From assembly GCF_051106095.1 (NCBI RefSeq), contig NC_135787.1:158728001-158792000 (forward strand): a stretch of 64,000 nt of DNA. Reading direction: 5' to 3'. Source of the stretch: Pogona vitticeps (Eukaryota; Chordata; Lepidosauria; Squamata; Agamidae). The notes beneath the pieces were generated by a model that was not told where the DNA came from, did not search any database, and saw only the letters and a list, made by a program, of their open reading frames with translations. Made by a program: the position numbers and the translations under genes. Shown in pieces: positions 45,701 to 60,700 of this stretch; position 1 is the stretch's first letter; each line of letters begins with the position of its first letter.

Positions 45701-48700
45701 GATCTGTTTTTTCGGATCGCTAATGCGATCGCTTAACGTTTTTCCTATAGGGCACAATTCGCTTTGCGAAGACCGGTAAGCGTTTCGCTTACCGATCTTC
45801 GCAAAACAAAGCCCGACGATCAGCTGTTCGGCGGCCAAAATGGCCGCCGGACGCCCGGAAATGGCCCAAAATGGCTGCGCACAGCGTTTTCGCGCCCTCG
45901 TTAAGCGAGGCGAGGGCGCGAAAATGGCTGCCAGCCATTACGAAGCTTCGTTGAACGGTGAGTATTTGGCCCATTTGGAACGCATTAAACCATGTTTAAT
46001 GCGTTCCAGTGGAAATCCCTGCCCCGTTCAACAATGCTTCAGCATAGCGAAGGTTAATCCGGAACGGATTAACCTCGCTATGCGAGGCACCACTGTATTA
46101 CATGCTTGAAAGATATTTGGAATATTTATTTAACATTCCAAATATTTCTCAAGCTTGTTTCACTTCTTAATAGCAACCTTAGATCAATGATCCCTAAAAA
46201 GTGGGCCCTATAGCTGCATTTGAAAATTTGAGAAGCTGTCATTGGCATCCAAAATTAAAGTTGATGTGCGACCTACCATACAGTAATCACAAAATGGCCG
46301 CTTTATATCCTGCCTGATCATAAAGGACAAGTAACACATCTAAGAAACTGAATGCATGGTGGAAGTTCAATCTGAGTTTCACGTGCTAGATCATGTATTC
46401 TGAGAAAACAGCAAAATGCCCAGTTGACATAAGGCAACCTGGTGATGTTCAGAAAAGTACACACACAATTTAAGTGCAAAACATCATTTCTCACAGTTCT
46501 GTGGTTACCTTCCCCCCCCCCCGGTGAATATGTATGCTTTATGAAGAAACATTGGGCTGTAGTTGTCTGACATTTTTATTTTTTAATCATGTCTTCAGGA
46601 TACACTTGGTGCCAGAGGCACTATTTAGTATTGGCTAGCATTTGGCTTTGAGGGTTATATACACTCAAAGGGGGAAAATATTTTTATATTTTTGTCATTG
46701 GTCAGGAGGAACATTAAAATCGGTGCAGGTCAATCAATGAGGAATGTTTGCATAGTGGCCACTTTGGAGGCCCCAGTCTTAGGGAAACAGAACATAGTTT
46801 ATCTGTTTCCTGTGAAGCACTGAAAAACACCAGCAAGGGTCGTTCGGGGGTCCCACTGTCTGAAGCAGAGATAAAGTTCTGTTCCTTCTTCCATTGTGGC
46901 ATTACTGCTCATACGTACTGCAGAATAAAAAGAGGCCACTCTCTCATAGCAGAGCGTAATCATTCTTCCAAGGCATCCTTCTTACAGTGTCTGGATCAAA
47001 GGATCTCTGTGAGCCAAGTATTTAGGAAGTCTTGCACTTTGGAGAGGTGCCCAGAGAGCCTCCTCAAAGCAGCCATGTGTAAGGTATTGTGAGTTTGCCA
47101 CCCTGGCAGTTCTGAGGCATTTGCCTCATTTCATCTGATAGCAAACTTGACAGTTCTCTCCAGAATAAGGTAGTTTTTATTCAAGAGCACAGGAAAGAAA
47201 AATCCCAAATCTGAATTTGGGATTTTTCCTTTCTCCTGACATTCCTGTATGCTTTGGTGGACCCTTACAGCTGTAGTGTCGTGTTGACCCTTGCAAAAAT
47301 TGAAATGTGATTGTCACGATGCAGTTCAGTATATTGCATCCTGTTATTGTAATAAAGAAGTGTAATATTTGGTGCCCTTCAATGTCATACATTATAATGT
47401 TTTTCGTATGTTTTGAAGCTGCCAATGTGCCACAAGACACCTAGGATGCCCTTTCTCTTACTTTGTAGTTTATTTAGATAGCAATTAAGGATATTGGCCC
47501 AGTAAGTTGAACTCCTGTTTCCTCCTAGGGACTGTTTAGCATTCTGTACAGAACCAGTATGTGCAAGTTTGGCTAATGTTCTTGGAAGCTGGGACAACCT
47601 TCCCTCACCTTTGCCATCTGATATCAAAGAATATAAACTCTATGATGTAGAAATGAAGTATGGTTTGCTTCAGGTATGTAACTGCTGATTTTTACAGTTT
47701 CATCAATACTTATGAGCCTTAGAAGATATGATACATTTGGTGTCATACACTGGTTGTCTATCTCTCTTTTCTTCAGATTCTTAAGTCTGCATTAATTTCT
47801 ATTACACAATTTCCGATACACAGATGAAAATATTTGTAAGTGTGACATCTTTCAGAACTTCTGCAGTATTATGCCTTTTTCCCCAATTTTATAGCTCTCA
47901 AATCTGAGTATTCACCAATATAAATCTGGCACCTCAAACTATAAGATTTGTCTAAACAACGGAGCAATAGAATCAGTGCTCTTACAGTAGGTTTGTACAA
48001 TAACCACTTGCCTGTTGGTAAAATAAGGTCAATCTTTAAAGAAAAGAACAGTGTCTCTAGCTATCTTCCCTGGTTGGAAGATAAATTAGTTTTGGTTTCT
48101 CAATTCATTGGCTCTCATTTGACACCATTTTAAAATGTTATTTTCTCTTTCCCACGTTACTGTATGTTCTAAAAGAAGAGTGAGTACAAGTTCATTTTCT
48201 ATTTCCTGAGCAAGACATGGATAAAGACAGGTTGCACACCTTATGTCAGGTGATGTTTCCAGGCTTAGCCTGCCTAGGTCTTCTGGTGATGTTGTCACTA
48301 CATAGATGGGAATATTCAAATAAGATTGCATGTACTCTGTGCCTCCTGGAAAACCAGATCAAGCATCCTGCTTTTGCAGAAGTCATACCTGTACTTGAAG
48401 ATTGCTGCTGAGGTGGAAGAAGAAGGTGAAGATAGGCTTCTCCCTCATCTGGGCTTGAATCTCCTCATCTTTCCTTCCTTACTGTAGCAACAGCTCTTCT
48501 GAAATCAGTTCTAGGAAGAAAAATTCTAACATCAAAGCTGAATTTACAGAACTTCAGAATGGTAGAAAATGAATACCCTGACGAGAATGTCTTCTTCCTA
48601 ACAGGTTTCTGAAGGTCTGTCATTTCTTCATAGCAGTGTAAAAATGATCCATGGCAACCTTACTCCAGAAAATATAATTTTAAATAAAACTGGAGCATGG

Positions 48701-51700
48701 AAGATTATGGGATTTGACTTCTGTATTCAGTCTATAAATCCTTCTGAGCAAGAGGTAACAAGGTGTTTAATTTTTCTTCCTTATTGAAGTATAGACTGAA
48801 AATATTGGAAATGTAACTAATGTAACTTTTAGTATTAGTTGTCTAACATACACAAATATTGTAACATAACAATTGCCTGTGAGTGTAGGTTTCAATTGCA
48901 GTGGAGTGTGAATAGCAATGGAACATTAAGAGGATTTAGGACAAGCACAAGTTCATTCTTTGCACAGTTCACATAGTTCAGAAACCCTAATTGGATTGCC
49001 ATAGTTTTAAAACAAATTGATGGCACAGAACATTTGAAATAGGCTATTTATTATTCACAATATATGAAGATCATCTTGCTTCTTATCCTTCCTTCAGAAT
49101 TTTAGTGCTGAATGGCTAAACTCAGTAGTTTCTAAGCTGCAGAAAAAGAAAACGTTATTATAATCTCCTTAGGTATTAAAATAAGACTTTTCATTGTTAA
49201 GATTGCATTGCTTATCCTAAATTTTTTAAATAACCTTTGTACTATTTTTTTTCTTACAGCAAAAGTTCTCTTGTAAAGAATGGGATCCAAATTTGCCATC
49301 TTTATGTCTTCCAAATCCAGAATATTTGGCCCCAGAATACATCCTTTCAGTGAGCTGTGAAACAGCTAGTGACATGTACTCTCTTGGAGCAATTATGTAT
49401 GCTGTGTTTAATAATGGAAAACCTATTTTTGAGGTTAACAAGCAGGATATCTATAAAAGTTTCAGCAGACAGTTGGATCAGGTACATTGAAAAATTGGAT
49501 GTCAAATTTAGAACACATAACTTTGATGAGCAACTCACTCTTGCAGTTTTGGGGCACTATGTGAAAAGGTAGACAATGTGAAAATAGAAAAGTAAGCTGA
49601 ATTCCATGGAATTTCTAAAGCCAAGAAGAGAATAATTGAAATAGGTTCTCGGAACCTATGTTGTGCAGAGATTTTTCCCTTCCCCTCTCTTTGAGCCAAA
49701 GCCAGATCAGTTGTGCAACATAAGCAAACATCAGTCGGACACCAGACTTGAGTGGTGAGGACTGACAGAAACAGAGACAAAAATGGGGCCACTAAGCGAC
49801 ATGAATGGGATGTTTATGAGCTTTGGAGGATCCCAAGTTTTGTAGAAGCACAAAAAGTATTTTTAGAAAAAGAAAAGGAGAGAATTCCTCTTGGATAGTC
49901 CTATGAGCAGCCTCTGTGACTGTAAAAAGCTGAGTATTCATTTTTAAAACACAAAACGGGAATTGAAAGATGTGAACTGGAGAAGGGCATAGCTGGCCAG
50001 CTAGAATCCTGGTGAACTACATTGCAGCATTGTGTTGCCTTTGTACTGTTTCTATTTGCAAATATCTATGCCAACACACCACATAATATAGTTGTGAATA
50101 GCCCTATTAAGGTGTTATAAGTATAATAGGAATTGAAATGCAAGGCAATATGCTAGCCCTGTGCTTCACCACCACTCTCGCATGAAGAGAAAGTTTGTGA
50201 TAACAGGAGTCTCCACTGAAGTTATCCACACAACCCAGAATGCTTAAAAATTAGCACTGGTATTCCTCTATAGACAGCGAATACTTGGTTCTAGAAAAGG
50301 TTGCTCTTCAGATGAGAGGAGTGATCCACAGATTTCTGATTTTGCAACACTTGCAACTACTGAAGAGGGCTTGTATATCTATTTGTGTCTTGTTTAGCAA
50401 ATATCTGTTTATACATATTGCAGAATCAGGTTTTTTTGGCACAGAACTTGCAGAAATTCATTACCACATAGAACAGAGTACAGTCTATATTATATACACA
50501 CTACATGCAGAATATTGTTTTAATATAAATGGTGATCTGTATTTTATTTATGCAGCTTAGTCGTTTGGGTGCCAATAACCTTCAAAATATCCCAGAAGAA
50601 GTCTGTGAGCACGTAAAGCTGCTGCTAAATGTAGCACCTGCAGTCAGACCAGATGCAGACCAAATGACTAAAGTGAGTAAAGAGAAGGGCTAATTTAGAA
50701 AAGCTGTAGAAAATAAAGCACAGCCTTCTTAGCTGCTCTGATTAGCAAATTAGTGTATATGTGCTCAAATGTGAACTTTTGTTTGAACAGTGTTCTGGTC
50801 TTGAAATGTATAAATTCAGATGTTTGTGATATAAGAAATTAAATGTGCTTTATTCTGAAAAGAAAGATCCTGGTGATTTATCGAAACTGTTTTCAGAAAG
50901 TACTTTTTTTAGACTATGGTAATATGATGCTGACTGGAAAATAGGTCATATTTATGGAAATACAAAAAGCAAAAATCCATTTAGCATAACTGCTGTTCTG
51001 ATTATTGTACAATACGGATATTAGACTTGCTTGTTTCATACAATTTTATGAATTTTATTTAAATGTTGTAGAGATTTTGATATATCATGTTCATAACCTC
51101 AAGGATAACTTCCATTTTTATGTTTGTGTTTAGATACCATTCTTTGGTGACGTTGGCGCCGTGACACTACAGTACTTTGATTCTTTATTCCAAAGGGATA
51201 ATCTGCAAAAGTCCCAGTTTTTCAAAGGGCTGCCAAAAGTTTTACCAAAACTACCCAAGGTTGGCAAGCTTGGTTTATTTTATAAGACTGTGGATTTTTT
51301 TCTAGTTAAACTATGAATTGGTGCTTCATAAAACACTATTATCATGCTGAAAAATGTTCAACAAATTGATATGTATATTTTTAAAATACAATTTTTTTTA
51401 ATCTTTAGAGAAAAGTCAGCATAATTGTCAGCATTTTTAAAGAAAACTTCAGGTGCCAACTAATAGGTCTTTTTCTTTTAGCGTGTTATAGTACAGCGGA
51501 TTTTGCCTTCCTTGACATCCGAGTTTGTAAATCCAGATATGGTACCTTTTGTATTGCCTAATGTTCTGCTTATCGCGGAGGAGTGTACCAAAGAAGAATA
51601 TGTAAAGCTAATTTTACCTGAGCTTAGTCCCGTCTTTAAACAGCAGGAACCAATCCAGGTATGTTTGTGGCAAGTCTTAATTTACATTTGCTGTTCTTGG

Positions 51701-54700
51701 AAATTGCTATTTTCCATTAAATCTAGATCCATTAACCAAGTGCAAGAATGATATACTTTTACCCCAGCCAAAAAAGCACATCTTAGCCAGTTGTTTATAT
51801 CTCATAAATGTTTAAAGATCCCTTTCCTAATTCAGAATGTACAATGTTTTTTTAATTTGTAGGTTTACCTAATTATTTTTGTGTTTGTGAAAACTGCAGT
51901 GGCAGCATGCTCAAAACCAATAAATCTATCTTGAAAAATGAAATGATTCTAATATCTCACTGCAGTTGGTATAAGCTCAAGAGAGTTAGTTATACAGTAA
52001 TTGAGATGTTTTTAATTTTATTTTTAAATCCTCACCTATAGCCCTGCCTAAACATTCTTAAAGCACATTGAATTAAACATTCAGGCTGAAAATAAATGTT
52101 CAAATAAATATGTATTTTTTTCCTCTTCCAATATTTTAACTCCATTGGCATTATCCTTTTAGCTATGAATCAACATGCTATCAGACTGATAAAGGAAGCC
52201 TATATTCCCATTTCACATCAATTATGTATGTGCTGGTGATATCCCCCAATATATCTTGATTTAATTTTTTCTATCTTTCTATATTTCTCTCTGCTGCTTT
52301 TGCAAAAACCTTATGTTGCAATCCTCTGTCCACCAGGAAAAAGATGTTCTATATTTCAATGGAATCCTCTTTCTTGTGCTTACTGCATTCCTCCAGTGGT
52401 ATAACGTTCAGCAGTGCATTACATGCAGTTAAGAATTTGGTGGTTGTTTTTCTTGTGACACAGCAGTTGCGGGAATTGGCGCACAACAACATAAACAATT
52501 GCTTTTTAACTTGTAGCAGTTCACTAAAAATTCATGCCATTAGACTTATGCTATTGTGAATGTATAATATGACTCTGGCCTGGGCTGGAAGGAGATGGAA
52601 TATGGATTTACCTATCTTTCTGTGGGCACCAATGGAAGAATTTTCCTTTAAGAAACACAAAAACACAACAGTGCATATGGGGGTGTGGGTGCTTGTATAG
52701 TTATACTGATGTTTTCCACCACTGCTGATTCTCCATATGGCAAGGAACTGAGATGAGGTCCTCTAAGAAGATCTTTCTCCCATATGAGCTTGACTGGGCA
52801 TGACAGACCACTTCAGAGGGCTTTCTCCTTGCTGTTGGAGATACAGCAGGTGGGCACTAAAGCTAGGGCCTTCTGAGTTGCGGTTTGCAGAAACTGGAAC
52901 AGTCTCTTTGAAAACTGCACCTTGATGTGTTGCTAGCAACTTGCACTTGCTGGCATAGTATTCAGAAATATCTGAGCCATCTCCATGGCATAGTAGGAAG
53001 GACTTTGTAGGAGGGCTTTGTGTCCTGTTCATGTAAGTTGTAATTTTATACTGGCCAGAACCTTGTTTGGGATTTTCTTACATGCAACTAACTAATTTTG
53101 GACAAGCAGGAGTCTTATTTGACAAGGTATCTGTTCCATGACTGGCTGCACAACTGGTTGTGCAACCAGTCATGCAATAGATAGCCAAATACAGTAACTG
53201 TATCCTGTTCAAGAAATCCCCAATAGGATATTGGCCATTATCTTTTATATTGTTAGTCACTTGGACAAGTATTCTTAGAAGGACTGAGTATTTTTTTAAT
53301 TTTATTCTCAAAACAATCCTTAAGGATAGGGTTACAGTTTGGTCTGAGGTCCCCTAGTGTAAGTTATCTAGTTTTCTGTGATCCTAAGACTGATGTTAGC
53401 TGTCCTTGTGCCATCATAAATATTTCTTCTTTTCTGGTCTTACACGTGCAGTGTAACTTCTGGAGCACAGTCACATTTTGAAGTAAAAAAGCTTAAGCAA
53501 TTAGTGTCTTCATAACATATATCCTGCCTAAAATTTCCAGCCATCCACATATTTCAGATATATTTAAATATGGTTCAGTTGAATAGATTATGTGCCAGTT
53601 GGGCATTTACTGGAAAGGCAGAGTTGTTGTTTGTCAGTAACAGAGTGCAAGTTATATAGATAGTACTTCACTGTGTTAGTAATCCTTTAGTAAACATCTG
53701 CAATCTGAATGTTAGAACAGAGGATAATATCAGGATGTTCTTGTTTTTCATGCTTACAGGCTAGCAACATGGTGAGTGATGCATTTGCTATGTTTACTTT
53801 AATATTTAAGCTCCAAATTTAACAGCAAATGTTACCTTGAAAAAAATTAACAAATCAAAATTGTATAATACATATACATATTTTATTTCTTGTACAGATT
53901 CTGTTGATATTTCTTCAAAAAATGGACTTGCTGCTGACCAAAACACCTCCTGATGAAATAAAGAATAGTGTTTTACCAATGGTTTACAGAGCCTTGGAAG
54001 CACCTTCAATTCAGATACAGGTCTTGAAGCTTTTTGTTTTGTTCCCCTCCAGTACATCTAGAGAAGGTTTTACATGTTTGAAAGGAACATATTTTCTTAG
54101 ATTTTCCTTAATTTAAGAAATTTTAATTAATTTATGTCTACCCCAGTATTAAGGCAAGCCTGCACAAAGCAACATACAACAAAACTATTCAAACAGATTA
54201 TGAGGAAGAGAAAATCAAACTTACAACCCTTAAATTTCAACAACTATTTTAAGAATAGTCACCTTCCCTTGCGGTTTACATATGGAAATAGATTTGTAAT
54301 ACCTGTGTTTATGTCAGGTCCTGTACCTATATTTTAAAGTCAAATACTTTCCTTGCAAATTCCTTTTAAAGCAAACCAGCACACTTTGCTTTTACATCTC
54401 CTTCTCCTGCCTGTGCAGATCTGAGTATTATGTTCCATTGTTGGGAAATTAGAAGCGAAAGCAAGAATATATCTGATGTAACAGTTTTGATTGTCAGTCA
54501 TGTAGAACTTGAAATGTCACATTCTTCCCAGTATTGCATAGATGCTGTGTAAAACATTTGCAGGGCCAAAGGGCATGGCCTCTGTGTGATAGACTTCTTT
54601 TAGATATCCTGTTGCTACAGTAATATTATCATTAGTAAAGGAGGGAGTCCTACACTGGAGATATCCTATGTCTGCATTTTGTTTTAAAATCAGCACTGAA

Positions 54701-57700
54701 AAGCATGGATACCTTCAGATGTTGCTGGAGTACAATGTCTAACAGCCCCAGCCAACATAGCCAATGCGAGTTATGGTCCAGCAACATCTGGAGAGATGCA
54801 TGGTCTCAAGCTGTATTTAAATGATTATATTTTCACATTATTATTATTATTATTTAATTTTTACTAGAGGCCTTAAAATGCTAAGAAAGTGGGAGCAAAC
54901 ATTTGTGGAAACAAATCAATAACTACTTTGAAGGAACATAGAGACAGTGATGAACTGAATGTTAGTTTAGAAAAACAACTGCTCTCAATCTGTTTACTGT
55001 TTTATGTTTAATAATACTGATACTTTTATTTGCAGGAACTCTGTTTAAACATTATTCCTACATTTGCTAACCTTATAGATTATCCGTCAATGAAAAATTC
55101 TTTGATACCAAGGATTAAAAATGCGTGTTTACAAACATCATCTCTTGCTGTAAGTTAACTAATATTTGACTGAAAATGATGTTCCAGAAATCTTTGAAAT
55201 GGCATATCAACTTTTTTCTTCTCATTGAATTTTCTTCCCTCACCCCCCTTCTTCCTCTTCCATTTTCCCCCTTTTTTGCACATTTATTCATTCATTCATC
55301 CATTCAACTTCTTTACCGCCCATCTGGCTACCAAGGCCACTCTGGGTGGTTCAGAACATGGTAACACAAACAACACTTTAAAAAACATTAAACTTAATAA
55401 TTATACAAAAACCAAAATTAAAGATACTAATCCACATACAAAAAAATACGACATCAAAATAACCAAAACTAATTTAAAAAGTCAAGATGGCAGAACAGGT
55501 GACATGAATGCTGAAAAAGCTTCTGCACGATGATGTAATCTCTGGGAAAGCATGTCTAAATAGCCATGTTTTTAAGGATTGTTTGAAAATTCCCAGTGAA
55601 TTTAATAAACATGACGTTCATCCAAGATTTTGCTTCACTATTGGAAGGAAATCATTCATTTAAGGAATGCTTATCTCTAATGTGGCAATAATGGTGCTGG
55701 AACCTATAGCATACTCTACATCAAGTTTTCCCTTTTTAATTTCTTTGTGTCACTTTTCTTATGCTGTATGTCATGATATTAGTTTCCTAGTGGATATCAT
55801 TCACTGCTGTTGGCAGAGAAATGCAGAAACAAAAACTATCAGGAATAAAATATTTGGAGAACTTACTGGCCAAAATCATATGGCATAACTACAGGCACTC
55901 AACTCGAGTTTGTGCCCAGAATACTTACATGAGCACTGAGCCAGAAGTGCATTGTGCAGTTAGTCACACTAAGGACGTGTGACCAATTGTTCAATTACAG
56001 AGCACAATTCCTTGATGCCATATGTAACATCTGTCACATTTACACCAGTGTTGCTTTATGTTACACCAGAATGAACAGGATGCTAGCCGTTATTTCTGTA
56101 TGAACTTTCCCATATACTAACATCACCCACTGAGCCTGGACTAAATGTCATAGGTAACCTTTACCTTCAGAGTTACCTGAAGGTAACTCTGAATTAATCC
56201 AGCCTTATACTTCTCCTTTTGTGGTTGCTCATGGTGATTCATTTTTTTCTTTGTCTTGATGAATTAATTTCATGGATTGGCTGTTTTATTGTTTCCAACT
56301 TTTTAAACAATTAATGACATAAGACTTGCTTATGTTTTACTCATGGCAACTTAAACATACGGTAGTTGAAAAATAAGATTAAGTAAATAGATTATATAAT
56401 GTATGTATGTTGTGATATCACAAAACAATGTAAAGGATACTATGCTTCATAGAGAAAAACAAACTTGTTGCTGTGGTCCCATGTTCTCCTGAAAATAATT
56501 TTGTTTCCTGTGCATGTAATAATTGTTTAAAAAGCTGTTTCTGAAGTATTTCTTCACAGGAGAGTAGTTCGTCATTGCTGTATGTGTTGTTGACTGTGCA
56601 GTCTTAATACATGTTTGTTCAGAAGAAAATTTCACAGAACTCACTAGGGTTTGCTCCTAGATGAATAGGTATTCCGGTCTTAGATGAATATTGCAGTCTT
56701 AACCCTAATCATAATTTGTGGGAAGTTAATTGAAAATTCAGCTCCAGTAAACCCATTGCTTTTGGGTAATTTTCAAAATCTTAGTGTTGCTTGTAATTCT
56801 AAAAGTTTTTTTTTTTTTTTTTAATAAAACTTCAATTTAGAACATTGCTTTCTGTATTTATTAGGTCCGTGTAAATTCCTTAGTCTGTTTGGGAAAGATT
56901 TTGGAATATTTGGATAAATGGTTTGTTCTTGATGATATCCTGCCTTTTTTGCAACAAATTCCTTCTAAGGAACCTGCAGTCCTCATGGGAATTCTAGGTA
57001 ATATGATCTTTTGTTTCCAATACCGCATGTAATTTTCTCTGTCTAGCAATCATCTATACTCTATTGTGACAAAAGGTTTCAAAGTCAGTGATTTTTATGT
57101 TAATATCATGAATATCACTTTTTAAATGTCCTATTTGTTTCTGCTCACTTTTCTGTTCAGTCAGCTCTGTCAAAATTTGTATTACCATCTCAAGTTCACA
57201 TTGGAGTCTTTAGTTGTAGAAATAATTACTTTGGCGTCTTTTCTTTCACCATCCTCTTCGCAGACAAATACAGAAATATATATGTTTTATCAAAGGTGTG
57301 TTTTTGGAATGTGTCTTTAGCGTATTTTTTTCCTTTGAAACTATAGTAGTATTTAACAGGTTTAGTAATTTAATAACTGCTTGTTATTAGTAGTTAAATC
57401 ATTGTGCTTAATGTTTTACAACAGGTATCTACAAATGTACATTTAGTCATAAAAAGCTGGGGATCACAAAAGAACAACTTGCAGGAAAGGTGCTGCCACA
57501 TCTGATTCCTCTTAGCATTGAAAACAATCTTAATCTAAATCAGGTAGGCTACCTTTGTTGTAGCTTTCGGAGAAGTAGTCATGTCAGTCTGTTTCAGCAA
57601 AAATACTGTAAAAGTATTGTGCTACCTTCAGGATTAAAACATTTATCCCAAGGCGGATAAATGTTTTAATCTGTGCATTACAATCCTGTGGATTCCATTT

Positions 57701-60700
57701 AAAATGAAATTACAAAAATGTGCACATGGCTAAGAATGCAAAATTATGGTCACATATATTCTTCATTTTGTATTCTGCTTTACTACGATAATCCATTGCT
57801 ACTGTTTGTTGCAGTTTTGATTTAATAAGACAGACCAAATTTCTTTCATTGGTCCTGCTGAATTCTATAAATATGTTGTATTTTAAAAACACTATTTTTT
57901 CACTCCTCCAATGACTTTAACTCAGGTATTGTAACTTTATAGCCATCTTCACTTCCTGATTGGTATGTGCTTTCATGATCCAAGTGGTGAGAACAGTGCC
58001 ATTCAGTCATTGCTATTCTAAGTGCACTGAACATACAGTGGACCCTCGACTTACGGAATTAATCCGTATTGGAACAGTGGCCACAGGTCGAAAAGTCTGT
58101 AGATCGAGGGTCCATTTTCCATAGGAATGCATTGAAAACCATTTAATCTGTTCCAACCAAAGAAAAAAATCCAAGGCTTCCAAAGCTGCACCTGCTGTCC
58201 TCTGCCTTCTGTCCCCGCTGCCTTCTGACTCCCATCCCCGCGGGGACAGGAGGCAGAGGGCACCGGGGACAGAAGACAAGAGGGCAGCAGAGGGGTTTTG
58301 GAAGCCTGGGAAGCCGAAAGCTGGTAGCAGGTGCGGAGGTCGGGGCAGCTTTTGGCTTCCTGGGCTTCCTAAGCTGCTCCCACTGCCCTCTGCCTCCTGT
58401 CCCCGCTGCTCTCTGTCTCCTGTCCCCGCGGGGATGGGAGGCAGAGGGCAGCGGGGGTGGCTTTGAATTTCCCGCCCTTTCCCCCTGCCTTTCGTAGATT
58501 GATGCTCCGGAGCTTTTCGTACCTCAAAATTTTCATAAGTAGGGACCTTCGTAAGTCGAGGGTCTACTGTACTAGGAGGAAGAATGGTAGCCCCCACCCC
58601 TGTTGATTTTTCCATCACCATCTAGATATGGGCGACAATGTCATTGTAGAGTTTTCCCACGTTGGTCTGGAACCTTTGAAAATCAGGGTTCCCATTTACG
58701 TGGAACACTGAACTCTGTGGATATGATTTTTCAGTATTTATTTATTTAATTATTTAATTATTTAATTATTTAATTATTTATTTAATTTATACCCCGCCTA
58801 TCTGGCCCACTGGACCACTCTAGGCGGCTTCCAAATGTAAAATCAAATAATAAAACATAGACAAATACATAATAATCAAACAAGAACAGCAGTAAAAATA
58901 AAAAGGGAAAGTAAGAAAAAATCAAGAGTTGGCTGGAGGGAAGGCCTGAATAAACAGCCATGTTTTTAATTGGGTTTTAAAGGTGCCTAGCGTGGGGGGC
59001 GCGCGAATCTCCGGAGGGAGATTGTTCCAGAGGTGAGGAGCCACCGCCGAGAAGGCCCGGTTTCGTGTCTTCTCCTTCTGGGCCTCTCTCGGCGTCAGGC
59101 TCCTCAGCCTCACCTCCTGACTCGCGTGGGTGATCCGGGTAGACCTTGGTGGGAGGAGGCGTTCCGCCAAATATCGAGGTCCTAAACCGTTTAGGGCCTT
59201 ATAAGTAAGCATTAAAACTTTGAAGTTGACACGGAAACAGATGGGCAGCCAATGCAATGCAGCCAGCGTTGGAGAGATGTGTTGATATTTTCTCACTCCT
59301 GTAAGGAGCCTGGCTGCCGCATTCTGCACCACCTGAAGTTTCCGTGTCAGCCTCAAAGGCAGCCCCACATAGAGCGTGTTACAGTGATCTAATCTTGAGA
59401 TTACAAGCGTATGCACCAAGGTAGTGAGCGCCCCCACGTCGAGATAGGGTCGCAGCCGGGCAATCCGCCAAAGATGGAAAAATGCGGTGCGGACTACCGA
59501 CACCACCTGAGTTTCCATGGTGAGCGTTGGGTCCAAATATATGCCGAGGCTGCGGACCCCACTCTTCGCGGCCAAGGTGGTCCCCCCAAATGTGAGAGAG
59601 CCACCCAAGCCACCTACCACGGGGGCACCCACCCTCAGAACTTCCGTCTTATCCGGATTCAGCCTCAGTCCGTTCTCCTGCATCCATTGCAGTACGGCCC
59701 CCAGGCAACGCTGAAGGGAAAGGACAGCATCACCTGCAGTGGGTGAAAAGGAGATGTAGAGCTGGGTGTCATCGGCATATTGATGACACGAAGCCCCACA
59801 TCCCCTAATGACCCCACCCAGCGGCCTCATATAGATGTTAAACAGCATTGGGGAGATAATCGACCCCTGTGGAACCCCACAATTGAGACTCCACGGGGCC
59901 GAGACGCTCTCCCCAAGCTGAACTCTCTGGGGACGGTCCCCCAAGAAGGAACGGAGCCAGGCAAGTGCCGAGCCACCAATTCCCAACTCAGAGAGCCTCC
60001 CCAGGAGGATACTGTGGTCGACGGTATCAAAGGCCGCCGAGATGTCGAGGAGGACCAGCAGGAAGATTTTGCCCGTGTCGGCCTCCCTCAACAGGTCATC
60101 GTACAGGGCGACCAATGCCTTCTCAGTACCGTGGCACGGCCTGAAGCCCAACTGAAATGGATCCAGGGCATCTGTTTCATCCAGGTGAGCCTGGAGCTGA
60201 TCGGCCACCACCCTCTCGGCCACTTTGCTCATGAAAGAAACATTGGTGACGGGCCTATAATTGCCAATTTCGTCCGCCACCAGACTAGGTTTCTTTCTTA
60301 TGGGCCTAATGAGTGTCTCCTTGAGGGCGGATGGAAATCTACCCTCAAGGAAAGACTCATTTATTATTACTGTGGCCCATTCTGTTGTTATCGGCCTGGC
60401 TGCTTTGATTAGCCAGGCCGGGCAAGGGTCCAAGGAGGAGGTGGTGGCTCGGCAGCGGTCAAGCACCCTGGAGACGGAATCAGGCGTTACAGGCTGAAAA
60501 GAATCGAAAGTCACCGGGTAAGACGGAGCGCTGGACATCTCTGCTCGACTCACTGTTTTTAAAAACGGAGAGAGCTCCCGGTGGATGGCCTCCACTTTAG
60601 ATTTTTAAAAGGCTGCAAACTGGTCCAGGGAAAAACTAGGGGGAGGCCTATCACCTGAACCAGTTCCAGATAGGTCGTGCACTATACGGAATAACTGCGC

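Noticed and set aside
58013-58621. 202-codon minus-strand open frame
   Set aside because: Lies within Tigger-like copy G with a palindromic GC-rich middle.
59780-60412. Plus-strand open frame of 210 codons
   Set aside because: Antisense of the L2 reverse transcriptase.
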